Assembly: GCA_051866775.1 (NCBI GenBank)
Contig: JBJDXR010000038.1
Location: 24,666 to 88,665 of the forward strand
Reading direction: 5' to 3'
DNA length: 64,000 nucleotides
DNA from: RUG626 sp051866775
GTDB taxonomy: Bacteria; Bacillota; Clostridia; Oscillospirales; Oscillospiraceae
The notes beneath the pieces are model-generated. The model saw only the letters and a program-made list of their open reading frames with translations. It was not told the DNA's origin and made no database searches. Numbering within the stretch: position 1 is the stretch's first letter; every line of letters starts with the position of its first letter. Positions 25,980 through 34,043 of this stretch are shown here, one piece after another. The translations under genes were made by a program, and so were the position numbers.

Positions 25980-26024
25980 ACAAAAGGCAGACGCATTGCA
26001 ATCAGCAATCCGCCTGCCTTTTGT
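25980..26024. terminator. Bidirectional terminator between two GH18 genes
   Basis: A long stem with ACAAAAGGCAG and CTGCCTTTTGT arms, plus an inner ATTGC/GCAAT pairing, gives T-runs on both strands between the convergent genes. Confidence 0.8.
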
Positions 26025-26055
26025 GTCTCTCGCGGCGCTTAAGTGCAGCGGCTTT

Positions 26056-27336
26056 CTATACTATCTTCCGCACACCGTAGCGGGCTGCGATATATGCCCA
26101 ATTCTGGTTAAAGGGCCGCATGATGTTCCAATATCCCACGCCAAGAAGGTCAAATTCAGTTGTCAGAGCGAGCTTTGCCTCGATGCTGCGGACATCCTCA
26201 AACCACACGATATGCTGTCTGCCGTCGGCAAAATACTCAAAGAATGGGGACTGCGCGATCTCGTCAAACTGTATGTTCGCCCCGTATCTGGCCGCCCTCT
26301 GTACGGCCCCCTGATTTCCGATGTTCTCAGCTCTTGATACCCCCTGCTCATAGGGGAGCGTCCAATCATAGCCATAGTTCGGTATACCCATCAGTATTTT
26401 ATAGGGCGGTATCTCCGTCACGGCGTATTCCACCACATCCCGCACCTGATTGAGGGGCGCCACGGCCATGGGCGGCCCGAATGTATACCCCCACTCGTAT
26501 GTCATCAGGAGCACGGTATCCGCAATCGTCCCGATGGCGGCGTAATCGTGTGCCTCGTATAACAGCCCCGGCTGGTTCGGATGTGTTTTCGGGGCAAGAT
26601 CCACGTTCATTGTAAAGCCGTATCTCCCCAAATACTCCGATGCCCGCCTCAGGAAGTTCTGATAGGCCTCGGCATCCTCCGGCGCTATGTACTCAAAATC
26701 CATATCCGCACCCACGTATCCCTTTTGGGTCATGACCTCCACAAGGTGTGACAGCACCAGCTCCTGCAGAGCCTCATCATTAAAAAGCGCTGAAGCGCGC
26801 TGTGTTGAAAAGCCTCCGTTCTCGTCAATACTTGACAGCACCAGCACCGGAGCGGCGTTAAACTGATACGCCAGACTTATAAGCTCAGTATCATTTACCG
26901 GTATAAGCTCGCCGCTCTCGGTAAAACCGTAGGAAAATATCGCCAGATATGTAAGATACGGCAAGGCCCGTAAGAGCGTTTGCCGCTGTATATGCGTATA
27001 GGCGTAGCCCTTTATTGATATCTCGCGTATTTTTCCGCCCTGAAAGGTGATGGTTATCTGCTGCCCCGGACGCAGCACAGGGTCAAATATGAGGTTCGGA
27101 TTATTCTGGATAAGCTCGATCACTGTTACCCCGTACATTGCGGCGACGCCGGATAGCGTGTCGCCCCGAACCACTGTATGAACTATCGCCGGGAGCGTTA
27201 TTATGAGCGCCTGACCTATTACAAGCGTCTGTCCCTCCGTAAGCCCGTTATCAAGCCTTATCCGGCTGACGGCCACGCCGTACCTGCGGGCAATAGAGCT
27301 TAATGTATCACCGCTTCTTACAATATGTATCAGCAT
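26056..27336 (-). CDS. sleL: LysM-GH18 spore cortex-lytic type enzyme (SleL/YaaH-like)
   Basis: A 426-residue protein with two N-terminal LysM repeats (about 2-47 and 52-97; VRSGDTLSSIARRYGV, VVRGDTLSGVAAMYGV) and a GH18 domain (105-426) with the catalytic pattern Asp211-x-Asp213-x-Glu215. It lacks a signal peptide, as do B. subtilis YaaH and Bacillus SleL, which the mother cell deposits on the spore. Family members cleave cortex muramic-lactam fragments during germination as N-acetylglucosaminidases. GGAGG is seven bases before the ATG. It supports an endospore-forming host together with bofA and spoVA. Confidence 0.88.
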   Translation of the reverse strand: MLIHIVRSGDTLSSIARRYGVAVSRIRLDNGLTEGQTLVIGQALIITLPAIVHTVVRGDTLSGVAAMYGVTVIELIQNNPNLIFDPVLRPGQQITITFQGGKIREISIKGYAYTHIQRQTLLRALPYLTYLAIFSYGFTESGELIPVNDTELISLAYQFNAAPVLVLSSIDENGGFSTQRASALFNDEALQELVLSHLVEVMTQKGYVGADMDFEYIAPEDAEAYQNFLRRASEYLGRYGFTMNVDLAPKTHPNQPGLLYEAHDYAAIGTIADTVLLMTYEWGYTFGPPMAVAPLNQVRDVVEYAVTEIPPYKILMGIPNYGYDWTLPYEQGVSRAENIGNQGAVQRAARYGANIQFDEIAQSPFFEYFADGRQHIVWFEDVRSIEAKLALTTEFDLLGVGYWNIMRPFNQNWAYIAARYGVRKIV

Positions 27337-27406
27337 AAATTACCTCCGGAAACTTATCTTTTTCATACTATTATCCCGGAGGAGTGTTTGTGAGAATCCT
27401 AATATC

Positions 27407-27449
27407 AAAATTCCCCCTCAGGCCATAGTATGGCTTAAGGGGGAATTTT
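27407..27449 (+). promoter_or_regulatory. Hairpin that sequesters the ribosome binding site of the amidase-domain gene
   Basis: AAAATTCCCCCT (27407-27418) pairs perfectly with AGGGGGAATTTT (27438-27449), directly before the ATG at 27450. The Shine-Dalgarno AGGGGG is wholly inside the stem. An inner GCCA/TGGC pairing extends it. Confidence 0.6.
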
Positions 27450-27938
27450 ATGTTAAGTAATAAGCCCTATGACCGCGCCGCCGCGGTGGAGTATGCCCGG
27501 CGCTGGGCGCTGTCGCGCAATCCCAGATATTACGACTTTGAAGAGATCGGCGGGGACTGCACCAATTTCGCATCACAGTGCATCTACGCAGGGGCCGGCG
27601 TCATGAATTACACCCCGGTGACCGGCTGGTACTATATAACCGCGAACGACCGCTCCGCCTCTTGGACGGGCGTTGAGTATCTGTACGATTTTCTGATGAA
27701 AAATGAGACCGCCGGGCCGTACGCCATTGAGGTCCCAAAGGCACAGGCCATGTCGGGTGATATTGTACAGCTGGGTACAGCCTCTGGGGATTTTTTCCAC
27801 TCCCCGGTGATCGTCGCCGTAAGGCCAGAAATACTTGTTGCCGCGCACACATACGACGCGCTTGACCGCCCGCTCGCCTCCTACATATACGACCGGGCAC
27901 GGTTTCTGCACATTGAGGGCGTTCGGTTCTGGACGTAA
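27450..27938 (+). CDS. Putative amidase-domain protein (Amidase_6 type)
   Basis: A 162-residue protein matching the putative amidase domain found in sporulating Firmicutes. The N-terminal YDRAAAVEYARRWAL, the Cys37 segment GGDCTNFASQC and a later FFHSPVIV with the candidate His fit a Cys/His NlpC/P60-like active site. It has no signal peptide. Its translation start is buried in a hairpin and it has its own terminator. Activity on peptidoglycan or spore material is inferred from the family. Confidence 0.8.
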   Translation: MLSNKPYDRAAAVEYARRWALSRNPRYYDFEEIGGDCTNFASQCIYAGAGVMNYTPVTGWYYITANDRSASWTGVEYLYDFLMKNETAGPYAIEVPKAQAMSGDIVQLGTASGDFFHSPVIVAVRPEILVAAHTYDALDRPLASYIYDRARFLHIEGVRFWT

Positions 27939-27970
27939 AAGCGAGGGGACGGCATATCCCCTCGCTTTTT
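27937..27970. terminator. Bidirectional intrinsic terminator
   Basis: A perfect 13-bp stem (AAAAGCGAGGGGA and its complement) with a seven-base loop and T-runs on both strands. It serves the amidase-domain gene and the convergent transport operon. Confidence 0.88.
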
Positions 27971-27998
27971 ATTATACAGCGCTGACCAAAAAGTGTTT

Positions 27999-29111
27999 TT
28001 ACTTTTGTGGAATAAGAAGGCTCTCGCCGCTGGCTTTATCAAATAGGTGTATCCTGTCCACATCCGGCTCAAGATGGATCACCTGACCCGGTCTTGGCGC
28101 TTCGGCCGCTCCGCCTGCGCCGAGCATCACAACGGAGATCACCTCGGTATTTCCGATAAAGCTGTGGATGTTCATGGTCCCACCGGTAAGCTCCGCCACA
28201 TCCGCCGAGGCGGCTATGCCCCCGTCGGATATGTGCAGGTGCTCCGGACGTATGCCCATCACCACATCTCCCGGCGCTCTGGAGGATGCTTTCAGCTTCT
28301 CCTGTGTCTCCCGGCTAAGCTCAATGACCGTGCCATCCACGCTGATGAAGTATCTGCCATCCGTTACGTCGAGAACTGCATCTATAAAATTCATCTGGGG
28401 CGTACCGATAAAGCCTGCGACAAACATATTCTCCGGGTGGTTATACACCTCGTTCGGGGTACCCACCTGCTTTATGTACCCCTTGTCCATGACTACGATC
28501 CTGTCTCCCAGAGTCATGGCCTCCGTCTGGTCATGGGTGACATATATAAATGTGGTGTCAAGCCTGCGGCGCAGCTTAATTATCTCAGTGCGCATCTGGT
28601 TGCGGAGCTTCGCGTCCAGATTTGAGAGCGGCTCATCCATCAAAAACACCTGCGGTTCCCGGACGATGGAGCGGCCGATAGCTACACGCTGGCGCTGGCC
28701 TCCGGAGAGCGCCTTGGGTTTGCGCTTTAAAAGCTCCGTGATGTCAAGTATCTCGGCGGCCTCAAGTACGCGCTTTTTGATCTCCTTTTTTGGCATCTTG
28801 TGCATCTTAAGGGAAAATGCAATATTGTCATATACCGTCATATGCGGGTACAGCGCATAGTTCTGGAACACCATTGAAATATCCCTGTCCTTCGGCAGGA
28901 CGTCATTTACAAGCTTGTCCCCTATGAAGATCTCCCCGCTGGTTATCTCCTCAAGTCCGGCCACCATCCTAAGGGTGGTGGATTTTCCACAGCCGGAGGG
29001 ACCTACGAAAACAACAAATTCCTTGTCCGCTATGGTGAGATTGAAGTCGCAGACGGCCTCGACCTCCTTGCCATATACTTTTCTGACATTCTTAAATAAG
29101 ACCTGAGCCAT
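27999..29111 (-). CDS. msmX: MsmX/UgpC-type sugar ABC transporter ATP-binding protein
   Basis: A 370-residue ATPase of the carbohydrate importer class. It has Walker A GPSGCGKST, the Q loop in QNYALYPHMTVYDN, signature LSGGQRQR, Walker B VFLMDEPLSNLD, the switch His in YVTHDQTEA, and a C-terminal TOBE regulatory domain from about 240. MsmX-type ATPases energise several sugar importers at once in Firmicutes. GAGGTGA precedes the ATG at 29111; a GTG three codons earlier overlaps it. Last gene of the six-gene transport operon, 5 bp after the MacB-core gene. Confidence 0.92.
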   Translation of the reverse strand: MAQVLFKNVRKVYGKEVEAVCDFNLTIADKEFVVFVGPSGCGKSTTLRMVAGLEEITSGEIFIGDKLVNDVLPKDRDISMVFQNYALYPHMTVYDNIAFSLKMHKMPKKEIKKRVLEAAEILDITELLKRKPKALSGGQRQRVAIGRSIVREPQVFLMDEPLSNLDAKLRNQMRTEIIKLRRRLDTTFIYVTHDQTEAMTLGDRIVVMDKGYIKQVGTPNEVYNHPENMFVAGFIGTPQMNFIDAVLDVTDGRYFISVDGTVIELSRETQEKLKASSRAPGDVVMGIRPEHLHISDGGIAASADVAELTGGTMNIHSFIGNTEVISVVMLGAGGAAEAPRPGQVIHLEPDVDRIHLFDKASGESLLIPQK

Positions 29112-29116
29112 ACACT

Positions 29117-30175
29117 TCACCTCTTACCGCCGGATTGCCTCCGGCGCTCATAGCGCTCCTCACTGCGGCGCTCCAAATACTCCGGCACCCAGCGTTTGAG
29201 CTTTCTTGTGCCGTGCCGCGCAAGCTGCCACAGAACAACTATCGCCGTGACCGCCGGCATGATCGCAAACAGCACCGCAAACAGCAGCACCAGAGCCAAA
29301 ACATCCTCGACCAGCCGCGCGGCATTCTCCCAATATGGATATGCAACAGCGGAGTTTCTTATCGAGCGCGTGCCAAAGTCCGTTAATATACTGAATATGG
29401 ATCCCAGCGAAAACCTGCTGCTGTTCTCAACCGTGTCGGCGGCGGAAAAAGCGCTCTCAAGCTCTCCCATGATGAATCCGGACACGGGATCGGCGCTGAC
29501 AAGCTCATAGCAGCTTATCTTTGTCTCATTTATGGCGTTCAGCGCCGAATAGGACATAAACATCCCGGGGCCGTCGGTGTAGGTTCTTTCTGAAGCGAAG
29601 TCATCCTCGCGGGAGACCACGCCGGCGATTATGTAGGGCTTGCCGCCGATGGTGACCTGCATTCCCGCCAGATCCATACCTCCGAAAAGCCGCCACGCCA
29701 ACTCCTCATCAAGGATCACCCTATCCTGCATCAGGTCAGAGCCTGATATATAGCTTCCGGAGCGGAGCCTCAAGGGATGGAACTGAAAAAAGTCACCGCC
29801 TACGCCGATAACCTTCACATCCGCACTGCCCTTCTCCCCGGTGACGGAAAGCTGGCCCGAGGCGCTGTAGGCGTCGATATATAAGCTTCCTCCCTCCGGT
29901 GCCTCGAGGGACGCCTCAATAAGCTTTGCGTCTAAGCTCGTCTCAAAGCCGTATACCTTCTCCTCGTCGATACCCTCGCCCGCAGGAAAGAAAGCCGTCA
30001 CCTGAGAAAAGCGAAGCTCACTCTCCCCCTTAAAGCGCTCAGCGGTATTCTGAGCTTCCAGCGTATCTCCGAGCTTAAAGAACAGGATAAAGCAAACGGC
30101 AGAAAGGATAGTAAGTACGCCGAAAACAATCAAAAGCTTTATTTGATTTTTCTTAAATTTTAAGGCATTTTTCAA
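29117..30175 (-). CDS. MacB-periplasmic-core-like membrane protein without FtsX domain
   Basis: A 352-residue membrane protein. Helix 1 is at about 14-34, an extracellular domain at about 40-270 resembles the MacB periplasmic core (DVKVIGVGGDFFQFHPLRLRSG, YIIAGVVSREDD), and a hydrophobic stretch at about 293-325 forms one or two helices before a basic tail. True MacB/FtsX permeases carry a four-helix unit with the core between helices 1 and 2; helices 3-4 and any ATPase are missing. The start is TTG with AAAGGG 11 bases upstream. It lies between the HlyD-like adaptor and MsmX genes, suggesting a shared complex. Function unknown. Confidence 0.7.
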   Translation of the reverse strand: MKNALKFKKNQIKLLIVFGVLTILSAVCFILFFKLGDTLEAQNTAERFKGESELRFSQVTAFFPAGEGIDEEKVYGFETSLDAKLIEASLEAPEGGSLYIDAYSASGQLSVTGEKGSADVKVIGVGGDFFQFHPLRLRSGSYISGSDLMQDRVILDEELAWRLFGGMDLAGMQVTIGGKPYIIAGVVSREDDFASERTYTDGPGMFMSYSALNAINETKISCYELVSADPVSGFIMGELESAFSAADTVENSSRFSLGSIFSILTDFGTRSIRNSAVAYPYWENAARLVEDVLALVLLFAVLFAIMPAVTAIVVLWQLARHGTRKLKRWVPEYLERRSEERYERRRQSGGKR

Positions 30176-30199
30176 GCTGTTTCAAACCCTTTCGCGGAT

Positions 30200-32176
30200 T
30201 TAACCCTCCGGCATTTTGACATACATTCCCGTCTCGATCGGCGCGGTGGAGGTGGTTATAACGTAGTCTCCGGAAGCGATCCCGCCGGTCACGGCGCTGT
30301 TATTGTCATCCGAGGCAACCACCTGAACATCCACCCTCTGCGCCACATACCTATTGCCCACCGGGCTGCTTTTTGCCACTACTATGTAGACAAAGCTGCC
30401 GTTTGCATCCTGCCTTATGGCGCTGTTAGGCACCACCGTCTCATAGCTCTGATTCTTTGTGCCCAGCGACAGCGTGAGCTGCGAACCGCTCTCAGCGTCC
30501 TCGCCCGTGACGCTGAAAACAAGTATCCTGTTTTGCTGAGGTGCTTGGGGGTCTGTGCGGATACTCACAAGGGTTGCACTTATATCCTGTGAGCCCCACC
30601 AGTAATTATTCGATATGGTGGCCTCGTCGCCGACCGTCACCTTTCTGGACTGCTCCAATGTGACCGTTATCTCGGTCTTGTAGCCCATATCCGGCACCTC
30701 AATGATAGCCAACGCCATTCCGGGGCTTGTGGTGTTGCCCGCAGTGATGCTCACCGTCTTTACGATGCCGTAAACCTGAGATAATATCTCATTGCCCGAG
30801 GTGCCGTTTCCCTCGAGCTTTGCAATAAGCGCCTCCTGCTTTGCAATCTCGTTGCGCTGGGACTGAAGGTTAAGCGCCTCAAGCTGCTGGGTCTCCTCAT
30901 CGGTTTTCTGCTGCTGAGCAAGCTCAAACAGCGCGTCCTCGATGCTCTCCTCAATGGATTTCACGTTGTCAGACGCCGTCTTGTATGACGCCTTCTGGGC
31001 ATCAAGCTCCTCAAGAGACTTCACAGCTGCGTCGTACTGCTTCTGGGCGCTTTCCGTGTTCTGCTGGGCACTGTCCAGCTTCTCCTGAGCCTCGTCCACA
31101 GCCTTCTTATATTTGTTATATAGGGAATCTGAACTGACGGCGTCGATGTAGTTGGAATAAGCAGCGTTATATGAGGACTGGGCGCTGTCCACTGCCGCGC
31201 TGGCTGTGGAAACTCTCTTATTCGCAGCCGTTATCTCAGTATAGGCCTCATAATGGCCGCTGTGATTTGCCTCGTCAGCCTTGCACATCTCAGCCCGTGC
31301 GGGGATGTATATCGGCAGCTTTGCAGTGTAGATAGTCCCCTGCTCTGTGGCACTAAGATCCGCAAACAGTACAGGGTTTTCATCCTGCGCGTGCTCCTTG
31401 TCATAGTCATCGGCGATCCACTTCTTCGCCTCAACCACCAGAGCATCATATTTCTCTCCATACATGAGCCATGCCGTTTCCAGAGCTGTCTGGGCATCAG
31501 TCAGGTCGGCCTTTGCCGCATCCAATGCACTCTGCGCCGCGGCAACGCTGCTGTAATCTCCGCCCCCGCCGGACATCGCTGACTGCAAGTCCCTCTGTGC
31601 CTTGTCGTATGCGGTCTGCGCCGTGGCTTCGAGAGCCTGCATGGAGACAAGCCTGTTGTTTGCCGTGGTCACTTCATCCTTTACGGTGCTGTAAGCCTCG
31701 TCAGACACAAAAAGCGCATCCATATCCGCGGTGGCATCCGCAAGCTGATTGCGCAGCTTCTGAATATTGCGGTTCTCCCTTGCATAGTCAAAATCCGATG
31801 CGCTTATAAGCGCCCGCTGATATTCGATTTTCATGCTTTCAAGCTGTTCCCTTGCAGACTCAAGCTCGGTGCTTTCAGAATCTGAGAAGGTAAAAAGCAA
31901 GTCTCCGGGGCTGACCTCCTGCCCTGCGGTTATGGCCACGGACTTTACGGTCCTTGTCTCATCTATTGAGACCTCATAGGACTCCATAGCCGTCACTGTT
32001 CCAGTACCGCGTATCTGGGCGTTGATGGTTCCGCCCATGGCTGTCTGAACAGCCACCTCCGGCAGCGAGTGGTTCATTATGGTGTTTGAGAAAAAGGTCA
32101 GGACAAGCATAATCAGCAAAAATATGATTATCGCGTTTTTGACCCAGCCTCTGTTTTTCTTCTTTTCTTCAGTCAT
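30200..32176 (-). CDS. HlyD/MacA-family membrane fusion (adaptor) protein with very long coiled coil
   Basis: A 658-residue adaptor-like protein. A single N-terminal membrane anchor (about 13-32) is followed by the first half of a lipoyl domain (about 45-95, with AGQEVSPGDLLFTF). About 370 residues of Ala/Gln/Glu-rich coiled coil follow, then the second lipoyl half (GIVKTVSITAGNTTSPG) and beta-barrel domains (about 500-650). Such adaptors normally bridge an exporter to the envelope in Gram-negatives, or assist MacB-like exporters in Firmicutes. The coiled coil is roughly twice the usual length and has an insertion near 260-290. It sits 6 bp after a sugar-importer permease gene, which is unusual. 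Confidence 0.82.
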   Translation of the reverse strand: MTEEKKKNRGWVKNAIIIFLLIMLVLTFFSNTIMNHSLPEVAVQTAMGGTINAQIRGTGTVTAMESYEVSIDETRTVKSVAITAGQEVSPGDLLFTFSDSESTELESAREQLESMKIEYQRALISASDFDYARENRNIQKLRNQLADATADMDALFVSDEAYSTVKDEVTTANNRLVSMQALEATAQTAYDKAQRDLQSAMSGGGGDYSSVAAAQSALDAAKADLTDAQTALETAWLMYGEKYDALVVEAKKWIADDYDKEHAQDENPVLFADLSATEQGTIYTAKLPIYIPARAEMCKADEANHSGHYEAYTEITAANKRVSTASAAVDSAQSSYNAAYSNYIDAVSSDSLYNKYKKAVDEAQEKLDSAQQNTESAQKQYDAAVKSLEELDAQKASYKTASDNVKSIEESIEDALFELAQQQKTDEETQQLEALNLQSQRNEIAKQEALIAKLEGNGTSGNEILSQVYGIVKTVSITAGNTTSPGMALAIIEVPDMGYKTEITVTLEQSRKVTVGDEATISNNYWWGSQDISATLVSIRTDPQAPQQNRILVFSVTGEDAESGSQLTLSLGTKNQSYETVVPNSAIRQDANGSFVYIVVAKSSPVGNRYVAQRVDVQVVASDDNNSAVTGGIASGDYVITTSTAPIETGMYVKMPEG

Positions 32177-32182
32177 GTCGTC

Positions 32183-33067
32183 TCATCCTTTCACAGAACC
32201 CTGATGGGCTATTCCCTCAACGAGATATTCCTCGCCGTGGAGGAACAGCAGGAGTGTAGGTATCATGTATATAGTGGCAACGGCAAAGGCAAGTCCCACC
32301 TCGCCGGCGTTTATCTGGGACAGATAAACCGACAGCGGCTGCTTCGTCGCGTCCGACAGTAGGATTATCGGCTGCTCCACCATGTTCCAGTAATCAATGA
32401 AAACCAGTATAGCTATTGAGTAAAGCGCCGCGCGGCATTGTGGAAGGCATATTTTAGTAAATATCTGCCACTCGCCGGCCCCGTCGAGCTTTGCAGCCTC
32501 GATAAGGGAGGCCGGTATGCGGCGCATAAATTTCGTAAGCAGGAACACCGAGAATGGAGCGAACGCCCCCGGCAGGATTATCGCCCAGCGGGTATCCAGG
32601 ATTCCAAGCCATTTCGACACAAGGTAGTTCGGCACCAGAGTCACCTGATACGGCATGAGCATCAGGATTACATAAAAGAAGAATATCGCCGCCCTGACCT
32701 TTCCGCGCCATCTTGTAAAGCCGTAGGCGGCAATGGACGCTATGGCGACCTGAAGGATTACTATCGGCACCGTGAGAATGACCGAATTCCAGAACTTATA
32801 CAGATAGTCCGGACTTTGAAACAGCACCTTGTAGTACTGGGAAAAGGTCACCTTGTCCGGGATGAATTTCAGATTCACCGTCTCGGATATGTACTTTGAG
32901 CCTCCGCCGCTGTCAGAGGAGAATACCGTACCGTAGTTTGCGTCGATCTCCGACTGGGTCATAAAGGAGTTTGAGATCGTAAGGACCGTCGGCAAAATAA
33001 ATACCAATGCAAAAAACACCGACACCAGGAAGGTCACAGAGCGGCCAATCAGATGCTTCTTTTTCAC
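32183..33067 (-). CDS. Carbohydrate ABC transporter permease (MalG-like)
   Basis: A 294-residue inner-membrane permease with about six helices. The coupling (EAA) loop is EAAKLDGAGEWQIFTKICLP near 185-204, where it contacts the ATPase. The N-terminal extracellular loop carries a DSGGGSKY segment. The start is GTG overlapping the MalF-like stop (GTGA), with GGAGGGG immediately upstream, an unusually short spacing. It should form a heterodimer with the preceding gene product and use the MsmX-type ATPase at the operon end. Confidence 0.9.
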   Translation of the reverse strand: MKKKHLIGRSVTFLVSVFFALVFILPTVLTISNSFMTQSEIDANYGTVFSSDSGGGSKYISETVNLKFIPDKVTFSQYYKVLFQSPDYLYKFWNSVILTVPIVILQVAIASIAAYGFTRWRGKVRAAIFFFYVILMLMPYQVTLVPNYLVSKWLGILDTRWAIILPGAFAPFSVFLLTKFMRRIPASLIEAAKLDGAGEWQIFTKICLPQCRAALYSIAILVFIDYWNMVEQPIILLSDATKQPLSVYLSQINAGEVGLAFAVATIYMIPTLLLFLHGEEYLVEGIAHQGSVKG

Positions 33068-33966
33068 CCCTCCACGTCCTTTCCGAACCAGTCCTCTATC
33101 TTAAAGAGCACTGCAATTATTATAACCATCACTAACGCCATCAGTACCGCCGCCGCAGAGAGCTTCTGGTAGTCAAGGGACTGGAAGGTGTTATTCATAA
33201 AGTGCTGAAGCGTATATATCGAGTCGTAGGGGTAGCTGCCTGTCAATAGATAAACCTCCCTGAAAACCTTAAAGGAGTTTATAAGGGACAGTATCGTCAC
33301 GAACAGCACCGTCGGCGACAGGTATCTCAGCTTTATAGCAAAGAATTTATAAAGCGGCGAGGCCCCCTCCACATCGGCCACCTCAAGAAGCTCCCGTGGG
33401 ATGTTCGCCAGGGCCGACATGAACAGTATCATGTTGTAGCCAAGATTCTTCCACAGGAAAAGGGCCGTCACCACAAGCGGGGCATAGTCGGACTTGAGCC
33501 AGTCTATCTTATCCACGCCGAACACGGACAGGAACTCGTTCAGCACGCCGTTATTGCTGAATATTACCTGCCAGATAAGCACTATCGAAGCCACCGGCAC
33601 CATCATAGGACTTAAAAAGCAGGTGCGGAATTGGCTCTTAAGCGGTATACGGGCTTCCAGCATCAGCGCAAGGCACAGCGCCAGTATCACCGCCAGCGGC
33701 ACGGCTATCGCAGAGAAGGTCAGGGTGTTCTTCGCCGCCGTCTGAAAGGCGGAATTTGTCAGAAGCGCCTTAAAGTTGTCCAAAAATACAAACTCCGGAT
33801 TCAGGGAACTTTTTATAAATGCGTAATACACGACCACGCCGAATGGGAGCACAAAAAACAAAAGTACGCCAAAAAGGCTTGGCCCCAAGAAACACATACT
33901 GTGCAGGAAATCAAGCAGTTTGGCGTTGACTTTTTTCAGTTTTCCCTTTTCTTTCCTTGTGTGCAC
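33064..33966 (-). CDS. Carbohydrate ABC transporter permease (MalF-like)
   Basis: A 300-residue permease with about six helices (first near 20-45). The coupling loop EVADVEGASPLYKFFAIKLR is at about 200-219, a slightly diverged EAA motif. GTG start at 33966 with GAGGAG five bases upstream. It is translated after the solute-binding lipoprotein gene, with a stem-loop in the 77-bp gap, and overlaps the MalG-like gene by 4 bp. Confidence 0.9.
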   Translation of the reverse strand: MHTRKEKGKLKKVNAKLLDFLHSMCFLGPSLFGVLLFFVLPFGVVVYYAFIKSSLNPEFVFLDNFKALLTNSAFQTAAKNTLTFSAIAVPLAVILALCLALMLEARIPLKSQFRTCFLSPMMVPVASIVLIWQVIFSNNGVLNEFLSVFGVDKIDWLKSDYAPLVVTALFLWKNLGYNMILFMSALANIPRELLEVADVEGASPLYKFFAIKLRYLSPTVLFVTILSLINSFKVFREVYLLTGSYPYDSIYTLQHFMNNTFQSLDYQKLSAAAVLMALVMVIIIAVLFKIEDWFGKDVEG

Positions 33967-34004
33967 TGTTTCTCCTCTTTCCGGCAGAGCTGTGGTTTAC
34001 CGTA

Positions 34005-34035
34005 TGTGTGCGGCGGCTCTCCGCCGCCGCACACA
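34005..34035 (-). promoter_or_regulatory. Intercistronic stem-loop between binding-protein and permease genes
   Basis: A perfect 13-bp stem (TGTGTGCGGCGGC and complement) with a five-base loop, without a T-run on the minus strand. Such hairpins after binding-protein genes commonly stabilise the upstream mRNA, giving more binding protein than permease. On the plus strand it is followed by TTTTTT, but no plus gene precedes it. Confidence 0.65.
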
Positions 34036-34043
34036 GGGCTTTT

